From Oppiella nova (taxonomy: Eukaryota > Arthropoda > Arachnida > Sarcoptiformes > Oppiidae): 21,033 nt of DNA. Shown one piece after another: positions 1 through 9,440 of this stretch. The DNA lies in the NCBI GenBank assembly GCA_905397405.1, contig CAJPVJ010000727.1, positions 1 to 21,033 on the forward strand, written 5' to 3'. A program made the position numbers and the translations under genes. Below the pieces are notes generated by a model that saw nothing but the letters and a program-made list of their open reading frames with translations, did no database searches and was not told the origin of the DNA. Each line of letters begins with the position of its first letter. The first letter of the stretch is position 1.

Positions 1-54
1 ATTTTGAGTCCTAAGTTCAGGTCGAGTGCCGAGCCTTTTGATACATTGTCTCTC
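1..54 (+). repeat. Left arm of a 54-base perfect inverted repeat, cut by window start
   Basis: Positions 1-54 are the exact reverse complement of 1223-1276 and end in a short TCTCTC run. The window begins inside or at the edge of the arm, so its true extent is unknown. The 1.17 kb between the arms contains no transposase-like frame. Confidence 0.95.
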
Positions 55-1222
55 TCCTGTCTCATCCTTATCGTCATCTCCTCTATCAGAGCCTCGATTT
101 AAAGCCATACCACTCAACAAAAACCGATATCTGCGTCCAATATATTACATAACCAGAGAATACATTTGACTTTCACTCTCGTGTATATGTGATCCTCAAT
201 AGCGGGGAAATTATATATATATCTAATATACAGCGCCGGAATATACAGTCTATACCATCATATCATGTCATTTACAGAGTGTACGAATAAAAACTATTTT
301 ATATATAGTTTTTTAGTACCAATTTATCTGAAAAACTAAAATATTAGACGCCATCCATATATATATTTTCATATTTGAGCAAAACTTTTAATAATAATAT
401 TCCTAAAGTTTCGCTATTTATTCGACACACGTTTGCATACATGCATTGGCCTCTTATGGCTCACTGTCTGTGCTCTCTATCCTATCTCTCGCTAAACATA
501 ATAGACATAACATAAGGCATAACACATAAAATATCAAATTATACCTATAGATCACTATTTTTTCTCTACATTGTATTTATATGGCTATTAAATACGCGAA
601 TAACGATATGACCGCACAATTTAGGTGTGTATATGGTATTGAGAGACCGAAACATTTTTGCACATCTATTGTCCCCGCATAGTGTCTCTATGTCTTGACT
701 TAAAAAAGTCTGGTGCTGGCTTATTTTTAATAATAGCTAAGTAATATAGTGTGCAATAAGTTTAGGGCTCATACATTGAAAAATTGGTGTCCGTTACGTG
801 AGTCCTTTGCAGTGCACATCCATGTCTTGACGTTATTTCACTCTACAGTACGTGACTTTTACTTTACTTTTATTGTAAAGTGTAGTTCACTATACTTTAT
901 GTGCCTTCATATAAGTCTAAGCCATACTCTCTTATATCTCAAACTCTACACCATTAAAGTGGTAACAAAATTTGCAGAGCTATATTTTAATTTTTAATTG
1001 CATTTCTAAAATGTAAAGCAATTTAATTTAATATAATAATAAATAATTCTCGCTTTCGCTATGAGTTTGAGTCACAGAATATTTGGCAATTTATTTCTCT
1101 CGCAACAGAAATCTCTCAGATATTCATCGGTGGTGTTTACGAAATTCATGTAAATTTAGAAAACGCTTTGTTTTGCTCCACATTTCAAGTCAAACAGAAT
1201 TACAGGAATATTATGATTATAT
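55..1222. other. AT-rich spacer between inverted arms, no gene seen
   Basis: The DNA is AT-rich with short TA runs (for example around 211-222 and 356-366). The open frames here start at non-ATG codons or have AT-driven composition rich in Phe, Tyr, Ile and Leu. Nothing suggests a gene. Confidence 0.6.
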
Positions 1223-1276
1223 GAGAGACAATGTATCAAAAGGCTCGGCACTCGACCTGAACTTAGGACTCAAAAT
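1223..1276 (-). repeat. Right arm of the 54-base inverted repeat
   Basis: It is the exact reverse complement of 1-54 (it reads GAGAGACAATGTATC...). Short weak frames over this arm on both strands are a by-product of the duplication. Confidence 0.95.
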
Positions 1277-2812
1277 ATTCATTATAATAAAAGTCATACC
1301 ATTAGAGCGAAAGGAGAATAAGGGATGAAATGGCAATAAACTAAACACAATGTAGCGAATACTGGGCTTAAATGTTAGGCAGGCTTTAAAAATAAGTTTA
1401 AAATAATGTAGTTCACAGTGTATAGAGATATGTATAGTGTTTGTCATATTTATGCGGCCGACATATCTATGGCACTCATCTCTCTATCCCTATCCCTATC
1501 CCTATCACACAATATATGCCAAAAGGCTTCGGCTGTGTTTGAGTTGTTGTGTCGACTCTTCCGCGAGTGTCTAACGTCTTGTGATTTATGAGTAAAAAGA
1601 CTTCATTTCTATAGCAACTGAACGAAAAAAAGAAGAGTTTATAGATATGCAAAACAGTTTGTGCTCTCAAAACGACCAATACTGCCGGCGCTCTCACTCT
1701 ATGACTATGCCATCCACTACTGGCACAAACCAAATGGTATTTTATTTGAGAAACTTTTGTACGAAACCATCGAAAATGGCATTACATTAAAGCCACTCTC
1801 TATTTACTAAACACATACACACAGCCAGTCGTTGCATACTATGGCCCGACGACTGTGTCATTAACCAAAACTCCTAGTCTTTAGTCGTGTGTCTAAAGGA
1901 CTTACTTTCGAGTACTTCTCATATGTTTATTACAGACACTGAGAGGGAATTGCAAACTAAATAAATGCCAATTTTCTAACAAACTTTATTTTACGGGTTA
2001 ATATAAACACAAAACACGAGTTGTGTTTAGTTTATTCTATACTACAGTATAATAAAATAATAAGAAAAATTGCTATATTTTTCTTTGACTTGATATTAAT
2101 TTTCTTAACAGAAAAAACAGTTTAATTATATTTTAACCTCAATATAAAGTAATATTTTTTGAATTAAATAGTGTTTAGCCTCGAAGTGGATCTCTTTAGT
2201 TTATAGTTTATAATCCATGGCTTGAGTGACGCCTACATTGAAAATAAAAATCTGTTCATTCAAAGGAAATATACTGTTTGGTGTCCACACAATAGTGTAC
2301 TTTGTTTGAGTTATTCTCAAAACCAAAATAACAATCATAAACAAAATAAAAGGGTTTTTAATATGACTTATACCCTCACCGTTGAGTTGTATTTATACGA
2401 GAATTCATTGACTCACATATTCTTTATACTTAAATAATTGACTGCAAACACACAAAAACAAAACCAAAAAATTTGGGATTGGGTTTAATTGATGCCATGC
2501 TTTGCCCATAAAAAATTTAATTGAAATTTATTTCTTGTATAGTATATTAATATTTTGTGTAAGAAATACTATTGTGCACACGACGTATAGGGCCGTATAG
2601 TAGGTGGAGGTCTAATACTTAATTATTAGTTAATTTAAGATTAGTTTGGAATTAGTCTTACGTTTTGTTTAATTATTACCTTCTCTTAGAGGATGAGTTG
2701 AATGCCTTGTGGTTTAGTCGGAGTTTATGTTTTCACATTTTGCCATTATTTCTATACGTTTCTCATAGAAATATACTTGTTTTTTGGCGAACATTCATGT
2801 TTCCCTGTGTGT

Positions 2813-2814
<2 letters not shown>
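1277..2814. other. Intergenic stretch, no supported gene
   Basis: It contains a (TATCCC)n run at 1485-1506 and otherwise mixed to AT-rich DNA. An 85-codon frame on the minus strand around 1476-1733 starts in or near the simple repeat and has no recognisable domain. Confidence 0.6.
1485..1506 (+). repeat. (TATCCC)n hexanucleotide microsatellite
   Basis: Three full units plus TATC occur in 22 bases. It resembles neither TTAGG nor TTAGGG telomere repeats. Confidence 0.9.

Positions 2815-2846
<32 letters not shown>
2815..2846 (+). repeat. (CT)16 microsatellite
   Basis: A pure 32-base CT run is followed by an ATT-rich run to about 2882. Frames reading Ser-Leu through it are not genes. Confidence 0.97.
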
Positions 2847-2848
<2 letters not shown>

Positions 2849-3723
2849 ATTTTAATATTATTATTATTCTTATTATTATTTTCTATTAACTAATAAATTT
2901 CATATATATATATATGGCAAACAATGTAATCATTTTTCAATTTAATTAACCGAATAGTAAGAGAATGGAAAATATGAGTTCCTTTTATTCATGCATTTTT
3001 GCAGCCTTTCAATGATTTTTTAAGGATTGGCCGAATCGGTACATAACTAATGCCACAATTTTCTTATTTTTCTCCGAAATAATGGCACAAAATCACGAAA
3101 ATACAGGAAATCTCATTGAATGAGAGAACGGCGTGAATGAGTGGCCATCTCTCAAGTGGGTGTCATGTCATACGACTCATACCTTTCCCTTTGGGAGAGA
3201 CAGTGTTGGTGTGGACTGAAGATGTAGTGGAAGTAGTGGTGAGTTATTTGGGTTAATCCGCTCAGCATTACCTCAAAAACTTATGTTAAATGCATTGTTC
3301 GTAATATTGTATTACAAGTCTTAAGCGATCGTTAGGTATTTGACATGTATTTAGTCTAACATTTTAATAATATTCATAATATTCATCGAATTTCTATTAA
3401 GACTTCACATTATGTTTAGTGAATCACAAATATATGGGCGGAATATCAACGACTGGAAACACATTCTTACGGGGGTTTTGAAGCCAGATATGAGTCTTAA
3501 ACACATATAAACTCCTAAATCCTCTCAATACTATGTATTCATAAAGAAAATACAAACTTTGAATCCAGCGGACAATGTGTCAGTTTTTATGCCCAAACTC
3601 AAGTATATGTTTAGTATAACAAAGTTTTTTGTGTGTTTCGACTCTCACTTACACTCCGGTGTCGGCCTCTTCTCTGATCATACGATCGGTACGGATAGAC
3701 AGGTGCGGACACGACTCAACATT
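2847..3723. other. Intergenic, no supported gene
   Basis: It holds an (AT)n run at 2902-2915 and a somewhat GC-richer patch at about 3120-3260 with no long frame. The short frame that enters the GA tract from 3559 is repeat-driven at its end. Confidence 0.55.
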
Positions 3724-3748
3724 GAGAGAGAGAGAGAGAGAGAGAGAG
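3724..3748 (+). repeat. (GA)n microsatellite
   Basis: A pure 25-base alternating GA run. Confidence 0.97.
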
Positions 3749-3820
3749 CTTAGCCTTATAGCACTTTATTCTCTCATTCATTTCTATTGCAAAATAAGTA
3801 AAAAATATTTGAGACGTGTT

Positions 3821-4021
3821 TTACTCGGCAAGCCTTAGGTCTATGTCCGCCTCGTAGTTAAGTAACCGGTAATATAACTCAGAAAAGTATTGAAGTGATT
3901 GTGTGTCACATAAAAAAGTATTATTCGTGACAACAGGGGTCCGAAATGCCTGTCCGATAGCCCTGTCATTGCTGCCAATAATACCAGTCCTGTCGGTTCG
4001 CATCAACAATATGTCAATTCT
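3821..4021 (-). CDS. Candidate coding exon or gene fragment, unknown protein
   Basis: Reading the minus strand from an AG at 4022-4023 (sequence AATACTCAG just before), an open frame runs in phase 0 to a TAA at 3821-3823, about 66 codons. An ATG lies at 4003 with weak context. The protein has mixed composition without low complexity. It includes R-T-D-R-T-G-I-I-G-S-N-D-R-A-I-G near residues 8-23 and ends L-N-Y-E-A-D-I-D-L-R-L-A-E. It is less AT-rich than its surroundings. I recognise no family. It could be a terminal exon of a minus-strand gene, a pseudogene fragment or chance; no convincing upstream partner exon was identified. Confidence 0.25.
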   Translation of the reverse strand, partial: RIDILLMRTDRTGIIGSNDRAIGQAFRTPVVTNNTFLCDTQSLQYFSELYYRLLNYEADIDLRLAE

Positions 4022-4743
4022 CTGAGTATTAAACTTTATTTCTCTAACTTAATGCATATTTCATATAAATATTATACACGAATACTTATGAAAATTAAAT
4101 ATATTTTTAAAAATTACATAAAAGTAAAAATAGAAAACCTTTTGTTACTGTGTTTATATAAATCTGGTGAACAATGTGTGTATGAGTCGTGTTTGGTATC
4201 ACTTCCTTGGTATTCATGGCACAGATTTTTCAAATAACAGAATAATGTTATATAAGAGTTGGCAACAGAATAATGGCGTAAGTGCTGAAACGCCAGACCA
4301 CTTCACTACAACTACTACCACTGCCTGTACTACTGTTCCCATTGTTTATGTTGAGGACAATTGTGAAAACAGAGCCCAAATCATGAATGAGAATTAGCTA
4401 AATAAACGCCTCGAAGCCATAAAACAATAGCTTATATACAATATTCTCGCGCTTTTCCTATCCCTCTCTTTCTCTTCCTATTTATTTGTATTGAATTGTG
4501 TTTTCGGCAGAAAATTCAAATACACTTCTATTGCTATTATAAGTCGAGCGCAGAGTTTGTCCTATTATTTGTCATTCGCTTTCATAGATGACTATTCAGA
4601 TTAAATCTGCTTTAAAAATCTAATTTAATTCTATAGTCTACTCGAGGTTTATGCCATAAGTTATGGACCATCACTCTATGCCTAAGTCTCCATCTGGAGT
4701 CCGATGCCTACCATTCCCTTCCCAACCATCAAATATATTCCAT
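4022..4743. other. Mixed stretch with opposing weak reading frames around 4250-4400
   Basis: The plus strand has a frame ending at TAG 4395-4397 with a run of six Thr codons, followed three bases later by AATAAA (4401-4406), a possible poly(A) signal. The minus strand over the same bases is also open and Ser/Gly-rich. Neither is recognised, so the stretch is ambiguous and may be a terminal exon remnant or chance. Confidence 0.25.
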
Positions 4744-4786
4744 TCTCTCTCTCCCCTCATCTCCATCTTCTCATTCCTCCGCTTTC
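4744..4786 (+). repeat. 43-base direct repeat, partner of 6474-6516
   Basis: It is identical to 6474-6516 and starts in a short CT run (TCTCTCTCTCCCCTCATCTC...). It supplies the left half of the composite at 6474-6545. Confidence 0.95.
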
Positions 4787-4865
4787 TTATAGTATATCAC
4801 AAAACAATTTCATATAAATTATTCAAACAATTATACAGTAAAGCGCTCATAATCACTATATCAAT

Positions 4866-4925
4866 AACATAATGCATTTACTTATATAATTAAATTGATT
4901 TAATTTCTAACATATGCATTATGTT
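4866..4925. repeat. Nested inverted repeats (12-base outer stem, 8-base inner stem)
   Basis: AACATAATGCAT (4866-4877) pairs perfectly with ATGCATTATGTT (4914-4925). Inside, AATTAAAT (4888-4895) pairs with ATTTAATT (4898-4905). The 60-base unit could form a cruciform or stem-loop. AT richness makes the inner stem less surprising. Confidence 0.8.
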
Positions 4926-4975
4926 TGCGGGCTATACTAATGAATATAATGAGAGTAAGTGTAAGTTTGTGGGTT

Positions 4976-4999
4976 CGGGTGCTCACCTGTTAGCACCCG
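4976..4999. repeat. GC-rich hairpin, 8-base perfect stem and 8-base loop
   Basis: CGGGTGCT, the loop CACCTGTT, then AGCACCCG. It is not followed by a T run and no RNA gene was recognised around it. Confidence 0.8.
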
Positions 5000-5038
5000 G
5001 TTGTCAGTGAATTTAGTAAATAAATTTATGCAATAGTT

Positions 5039-5107
5039 TGTAATGCAATGTGTAAACATGTAAAACACTAACCATTCAATTCTATTTAACTCAGGCATTG
5101 CATTACA
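5039..5107. repeat. 12-base inverted repeat with 45-base spacer
   Basis: TGTAATGCAATG at 5039-5050 is the exact reverse complement of CATTGCATTACA at 5096-5107. Confidence 0.8.
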
Positions 5108-5214
5108 TTTTATACAATAGTTGCTGCTATGCATATGAGTTATGCAAAGTGAGCCGATTAAAAATTCAGTTCATTTCCATACCCCAGCCGTATATATACT
5201 CCGATCCGCACTCA

Positions 5215-5299
5215 CTCTCATTAATGCTATTCAAAGCCCACATCTATTTGTGTCATAAGAAGAATATTCTTGTGTATACAGTCTCACTGTGTCTCTATT
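5215..5299 (+). repeat. 85-base segment, perfect inverted partner of 7455-7539
   Basis: It is the exact reverse complement of 7455-7539. Here the left edge has only CTCTC, whereas the partner runs into a 22-base GA tract, so the tract expanded in one copy or shrank in the other. Similar short protein frames at both loci come from this duplication. Confidence 0.95.
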
Positions 5300-5304
5300 G
5301 TTTA

Positions 5305-5324
5305 GTTACATATTTTCATGTAAC
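5305..5324. repeat. Small hairpin, 7-base stem
   Basis: GTTACAT, the loop ATTTTC, then ATGTAAC, six bases beyond the 85-base repeat. Confidence 0.7.
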
Positions 5325-5517
5325 ATCAACTTAAACAGTATTATAAGTCCACAGTAATTGGCATTCATGTGACTCTTTTTTACTCATTATTTGCGGCACT
5401 AATTCTATACGAAATTTTTGTTATTATATTCAATTCACTATACACTAGAAGTTTGGTGCTATAATAGTATCACTGCTTATTTGCAGAGTTTTCTATCACT
5501 ATATATACGTAGTGTAT

Positions 5518-5550
5518 ATTATATAACTTATAAGCAGTGTTTTTATGAAA
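5518..5550 (+). repeat. 33-base segment, perfect inverted partner of 6513-6545
   Basis: It is the exact reverse complement of 6513-6545, with mismatches immediately outside both ends. It supplies the right half of the composite at 6474-6545. Confidence 0.93.
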
Positions 5551-6473
5551 TGTATATTTTTATGCCTATAGTGTCAGCTAATAATGGAAAACAAAAAGTT
5601 ATTCAACGCACAAAAGAAAAGTTTTATTATTTTGATTGTTTGGCTCTAATTATGTTTAATATTTGATGCAATTATAAATTGCGAAACACTTACGAGAGAT
5701 ACTCGTAGAGAGAAGTGGATTATAAGCGAAAATAAAATATATTTTAGATAATTATTTTTTAGCCGTGCATATCATACCACTATAAAGTTATGGCCGGGTG
5801 TACAGTACAGTGAGCCAAATATTCAGTTAATATCTATACATTTATATATATTTTATTCGCATATTATTGCCTACATTTTTCTAGACTGTGCTCTCTTACG
5901 AAGCACTTAAGTTTGAATAAATGAATATTTATTAGGGCTTATTGGAAGTACTCGAAAATAGTGCTAAACAAGCCATAAATGATAGGACTACTTATCTCTG
6001 AGGGGAACACTTTGATATTCATAAGAGTTAGAAACACTTTTTATTAGTCAAATGTCGCAAAAAATCTTTATATACAGTATATTTTGTGTTTGTAAACTAA
6101 GAGAAAAATCTTTGACAAAATACTGTACGGAATACATAAGTTCTGTGACACACCAGTAGTACACTAGGAGTCGGCTATTTATTCTGTGTGTATATCTCTC
6201 TATAGATATTCTACTGTACAGTATGTGGTGATAGTTTTTCAGACTTCATAGTCTTTTATACAGTGTTTTTGAGGCATACATTGTGTAATACAAAGTGTAA
6301 AATATTTATTCTCTCTATTTATGTACTCAAAAAACTATTTTCATATAATTTTATTTCTAGTCGACTATACTATAACGCATAAAAACTGCTGCATAACTGA
6401 GATGTTTGTAACGCATAAATTTGCGTACAATTTATTGTGTGAACACATCATAAATCCAAAATATAAAGATGAA
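5551..6473. other. AT-rich intergenic stretch, no supported gene
   Basis: It contains a TACGAG...CTCGTA hairpin near 5691-5707 and a 12-base perfect palindrome TACTGTACAGTA at 6212-6223. The open frame starting at 6321 continues into the composite repeat and is AT-driven. Confidence 0.5.
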
Positions 6474-6545
6474 TCTCTCTCTCCCCTCATCTCCATCTTC
6501 TCATTCCTCCGCTTTCATAAAAACACTGCTTATAAGTTATATAAT
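6474..6545. repeat. Composite repeat: direct copy of 4744-4786 joined to inverted copy of 5518-5550
   Basis: Bases 6474-6516 equal 4744-4786, and bases 6513-6545 equal the reverse complement of 5518-5550. The two blocks overlap by TTTC (6513-6516). The block falls inside a 134-codon open frame (6321-6725) that I do not consider a gene, because its middle is assembled from these repeats and the rest is AT-driven. Confidence 0.9.
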
Positions 6546-6988
6546 GAAAGTTGGGCCGCAATTTCAAGTCCCAAACTCCCACATCCATCACAAGCTAACT
6601 GTACACTCGTATCAGTCATTCAGTGCCCGAAAAACAAAATGCATTTCGACTGCCATTTCACAAATGGACTCAAACTTTTAAAATATATAACTTTTATATA
6701 TTATATATCGAAATACAGAAATTAAAGTCGTCGGCACTTGTAGTCGAAAGGGACAGGAATTGGAGCAGACATGTAGAGAATCATAGAAATGGTTGTACAT
6801 TAAGTAACTCGAGTATTTTCACTTTAATATTAATGTCATATAACTTATTAAGAGATATACACAAAAATAGTTGTATATATGAGGCACACATTTCTTATAA
6901 AAAAAATCGATTACAACAACATTTGGCAGAAAACAAATATTTGAGAAAAACTTTTTGTGTTCTTTAGAGACGCGTTTGAAATAATTCA

Positions 6989-6991
<3 letters not shown>
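6546..6991. other. Intergenic stretch, no supported gene
   Basis: A slightly GC-richer patch at 6550-6660 carries short overlapping frames of unrecognised sequence. The rest is AT-rich. Confidence 0.5.

Positions 6992-7023
<32 letters not shown>
6992..7023 (+). repeat. (TC)16 microsatellite
   Basis: A pure 32-base run followed by ACTC-type repeats (CACTCACTTTCATCACTCAC). Confidence 0.97.
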
Positions 7024-7027
<4 letters not shown>

Positions 7028-7320
7028 ACTTTCATCACTCACTCATGTGTTGTCCATTGAATAATAGATAAAATATATGATGCAAAACACAGTCAATACA
7101 GAATGCAAACTACATTACAAACTCAGACTTCACTCAAAAGCATTATATTATGAATTGACTGGAAGTCTATAGATTTAGTGAAGTTTAATGTTTGTTAGTG
7201 TATGGATGGACGGGTATGGCATGTGCTTTGGGACGAACCTACAGAGTAAAGCCAGTGCTTGAATTAAGTTTTTGCTTTTTTATAATTTCTCTGATGCATG
7301 GCTTGTGCTGAAGCACTGCC
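7024..7320. other. Intergenic stretch, no gene seen
   Basis: Mixed to AT-rich DNA. A short GTGCT-GA-AGCAC inverted repeat lies just before the next GA tract. No open frame is worth reporting. Confidence 0.5.
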
Positions 7321-7556
7321 GAGAGAGAGAGAGAGAAAAATGATATTAACTTTAAATGCTATGAAAAGCGACAAAAACTAACATTTAATGGAAAAATAAA
7401 AGAGAGAAATAAATAAAATGTAAAAATCATTTGCAGTTTGCGAGTCGATATGTTAATAGAGACACAGTGAGACTGTATACACAAGAATATTCTTCTTATG
7501 ACACAAATAGATGTGGGCTTTGAATAGCATTAATGAGAGAGAGAGAGAGAGAGAGA
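7321..7556. repeat. Composite repeat between two GA tracts: inverted copies of 11763-11890 and of 5215-5299
   Basis: It begins with a (GA)8 tract at 7321-7336. Bases up to 7454 match the reverse complement of about 11763-11890, with a few substitutions and a 4-base indel. Bases 7455-7539 are the exact reverse complement of 5215-5299. The blocks abut at 7454|7455 with no shared base. The block ends in a GA tract at 7535-7556. Confidence 0.9.
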
Positions 7557-8022
7557 AGAGCAGCAAAGATCCGGTAGGAAAATACTGGCACTCATACAAA
7601 GTATAGGTTCGCTGTGTATATACAGTGTACAGCATACATAAGGGGGCAAATACGGACTGTAAGGGGAACAGCATTTTGCTTGTGTTGGCTTCCCTTCTCA
7701 TAAATATGGATGAAATGGTAATCAGAGTTAGAGTTTGGCTTCGAATGGAAGTTGTGTTCAAACGAAGAAAAAGAATTGCCACCAATATATCGATGCCATT
7801 GTATACCATACCAAGCATAGCCTACTCTCGTGGAACTGTACTACCAGTGCTGTAATGCCATATCACTAACACAACTCTCATATACACCGAAATATTGTAG
7901 ACTTTGCGAAGTCTAATACCACTCAAAGTGTTCAGTTATCAGTAGGGCTTAGAGTTCACATATTAAGTGTATTCCCGATTTTAGTGCCGATGCCTCCACT
8001 CACTCATAGCTTTCAAGAGAAA

Positions 8023-8025
<3 letters not shown>
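7557..8025. other. Stretch open on both strands, no recognised gene
   Basis: A plus-strand frame (7625-7855, 76 codons) and a minus-strand frame over the same bases are both open. The plus frame has a basic K-R-R-K-R patch and the minus frame is hydrophobic. Neither matches a family I know, and the minus one continues into the composite repeat. One of them could be a coding fragment. Confidence 0.25.

Positions 8026-8053
<28 letters not shown>
8026..8053 (+). repeat. (GA)14 microsatellite
   Basis: A pure 28-base GA run. Confidence 0.97.
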
Positions 8054-8246
8054 CGACTGGAAATCTCAGTGACTTTAATAGTGTGTTCGCTGACCGACAG
8101 AAGCAAAACCACATTTGATTAACATTTGATGCATTTTCGAGCGCTGATTAAGTTTTCTCTATATTAGAGATAACCGAATGTCACACATGATTGAGAAGTG
8201 AAAGATAGTCATAGACTTATTGGATGAGACACTATTTGATTGTCAG

Positions 8247-8281
8247 GGAGAGAGAGGGAGAGAGAGAGAGAGAGAGAGAGA
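8247..8281 (+). repeat. (GA)n microsatellite with one GGG interruption
   Basis: A 35-base purine run. The longer open frame to 8595 starts just upstream and translates this tract as Arg-Glu repeats. Confidence 0.95.
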
Positions 8282-8595
8282 AATGTATAAGAAAGAAAGG
8301 AAATGTATGTATTGTTTGCTTATTTATTAACTTAAAAATTCATTTAAAGCGCGTTTGCATTGACGCGAGCATTGATGCGGAGAATGCAGTGATTGTTGGG
8401 TCCGCAGCACGACTACAGACACACCACTCCATACTCCATACAAACACTGCACACCTATTGTCGCACCAAAACATAGGCGTGAACTACAACACCGACAACA
8501 CATACACAACAATCCATAAGAATATAATAATAAACTTTTTGCTCCCGATTTTCCTTTTGCCTCTATTTCTCGCTCCAATCTCTCCTATTCTTTGA
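8282..8595 (+). other. Weak open frame downstream of GA tract, unrecognised
   Basis: About 100 codons stay open after the GA tract, ending at TGA 8593-8595. The middle is less AT-rich and includes an imperfect 12-base tandem (GCATTGACGCGA, GCATTGATGCGG at 8357-8380). The C-terminal part is hydrophobic (Leu, Ile, Pro, Phe). The opposite strand is also largely open, which favours chance. No start codon in good context and no known domain. Confidence 0.15.
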
Positions 8596-9411
8596 TCTCT
8601 ACTTTTATATGTATTAGAAAACTATTTTCAAACCTCTCTTTTAATCCATAATACGAAAAATAGAGGCTTAAAGGTTTGCCAATGAATTGCAGTTTTAACT
8701 AAATTCAGATATAATACTCTAAAGAAAGAGTGTCTGAAATTGAAATAGTCTTTCACTCTCACTCTGTGCATGGATTTAAGGCATTGGCCGACCGGCCGAT
8801 GCATAGCGTATACACTATAGCAGTGGTAGTGTCCTCAACACCACTCAATATGTTGGCATAAAATACACTCTTTTTGGAGCAAACAATTACAATTACAAAC
8901 AGTTCTGCTTTGAGACCACAATTGGTGAACAAAATTCCTTTTGAGTCCATTTGCGGCCAAATATTTCCAATTGTGTTTCACGTCCACTTCAATCACAAAC
9001 TACATACACATCACTATAATGTGTTTCATTGACGAGAAAAAGTAAAGTCAAATCACAGCTGCATTTCTCTAACTTCTATACATTTATAGTTATTGACGTT
9101 TTCTTATACTTAAATTTTCTCTATTATTATACAGTATTTTCTATTTTCTTATTGTATTTGTTTTCACTTGTTTTTTGCCATTAGGAGTGAGAAGCGATTT
9201 TCTTGCGTCCAAAATAGGCTCTCTATTTAGTGTTAACATTGGTTGCGGCGGTCGTTGTGAATAACACATATGAAAAGGTCTTCAATTAATTCGTCTTTAG
9301 TGTCAAAGTGTTGTATAGTTTAGTGACTCAAGTCATGCGAAATAATTTGGATTATATGTGGATTCAGTTGCAAAAAATAGGAAAATAATTTCCAATTCCA
9401 GTACAACACTG
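8596..9411. other. Intergenic stretch with one GC-rich hairpin
   Basis: Mixed to AT-rich DNA with no convincing coding frame. The hairpin at 8781-8802 is listed separately. Confidence 0.5.
8781..8802. repeat. GC-rich hairpin, 9-base stem with one G-T pair
   Basis: GCATTGGCC and GGCCGATGC flank the tetraloop GACC. It is unusually GC-rich for this region. No flanking T run or RNA-gene signature was found. Confidence 0.7.
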
Positions 9412-9440
9412 TATGCTATGCTATGCTATGCTATGCTATG
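9412..9440 (+). repeat. (TATGC)n pentanucleotide microsatellite
   Basis: Five full TATGC units plus TATG. Confidence 0.95.

Noticed and set aside
1485-1506. Possible telomere-type repeat
   Set aside because: The unit TATCCC matches neither TTAGG nor TTAGGG and the run is short and internal.
4250-4406. Possible terminal exon with poly-Thr and an AATAAA three bases after the stop
   Set aside because: Both strands are open here, no domain is recognisable, and AATAAA is common by chance in AT-rich DNA.
6321-6725. 134-codon open frame, the longest in the window
   Set aside because: Its middle is made of the composite repeat 6474-6545, the rest is AT-driven (Tyr, Ile, Lys, Asn rich), and no domain or gene context supports it.
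7453-7818. 121-codon minus-strand frame
   Set aside because: It starts with a non-repeat part open on both strands and ends inside the GA tract and the 5215-5299 duplicate, so its length is partly an artefact of duplication.
8224-8595. 123-codon open frame beginning at the GA tract
   Set aside because: The N-terminal part is Arg-Glu from the microsatellite, the opposite strand is also largely open, and no family is recognised; kept only as a weak region note.
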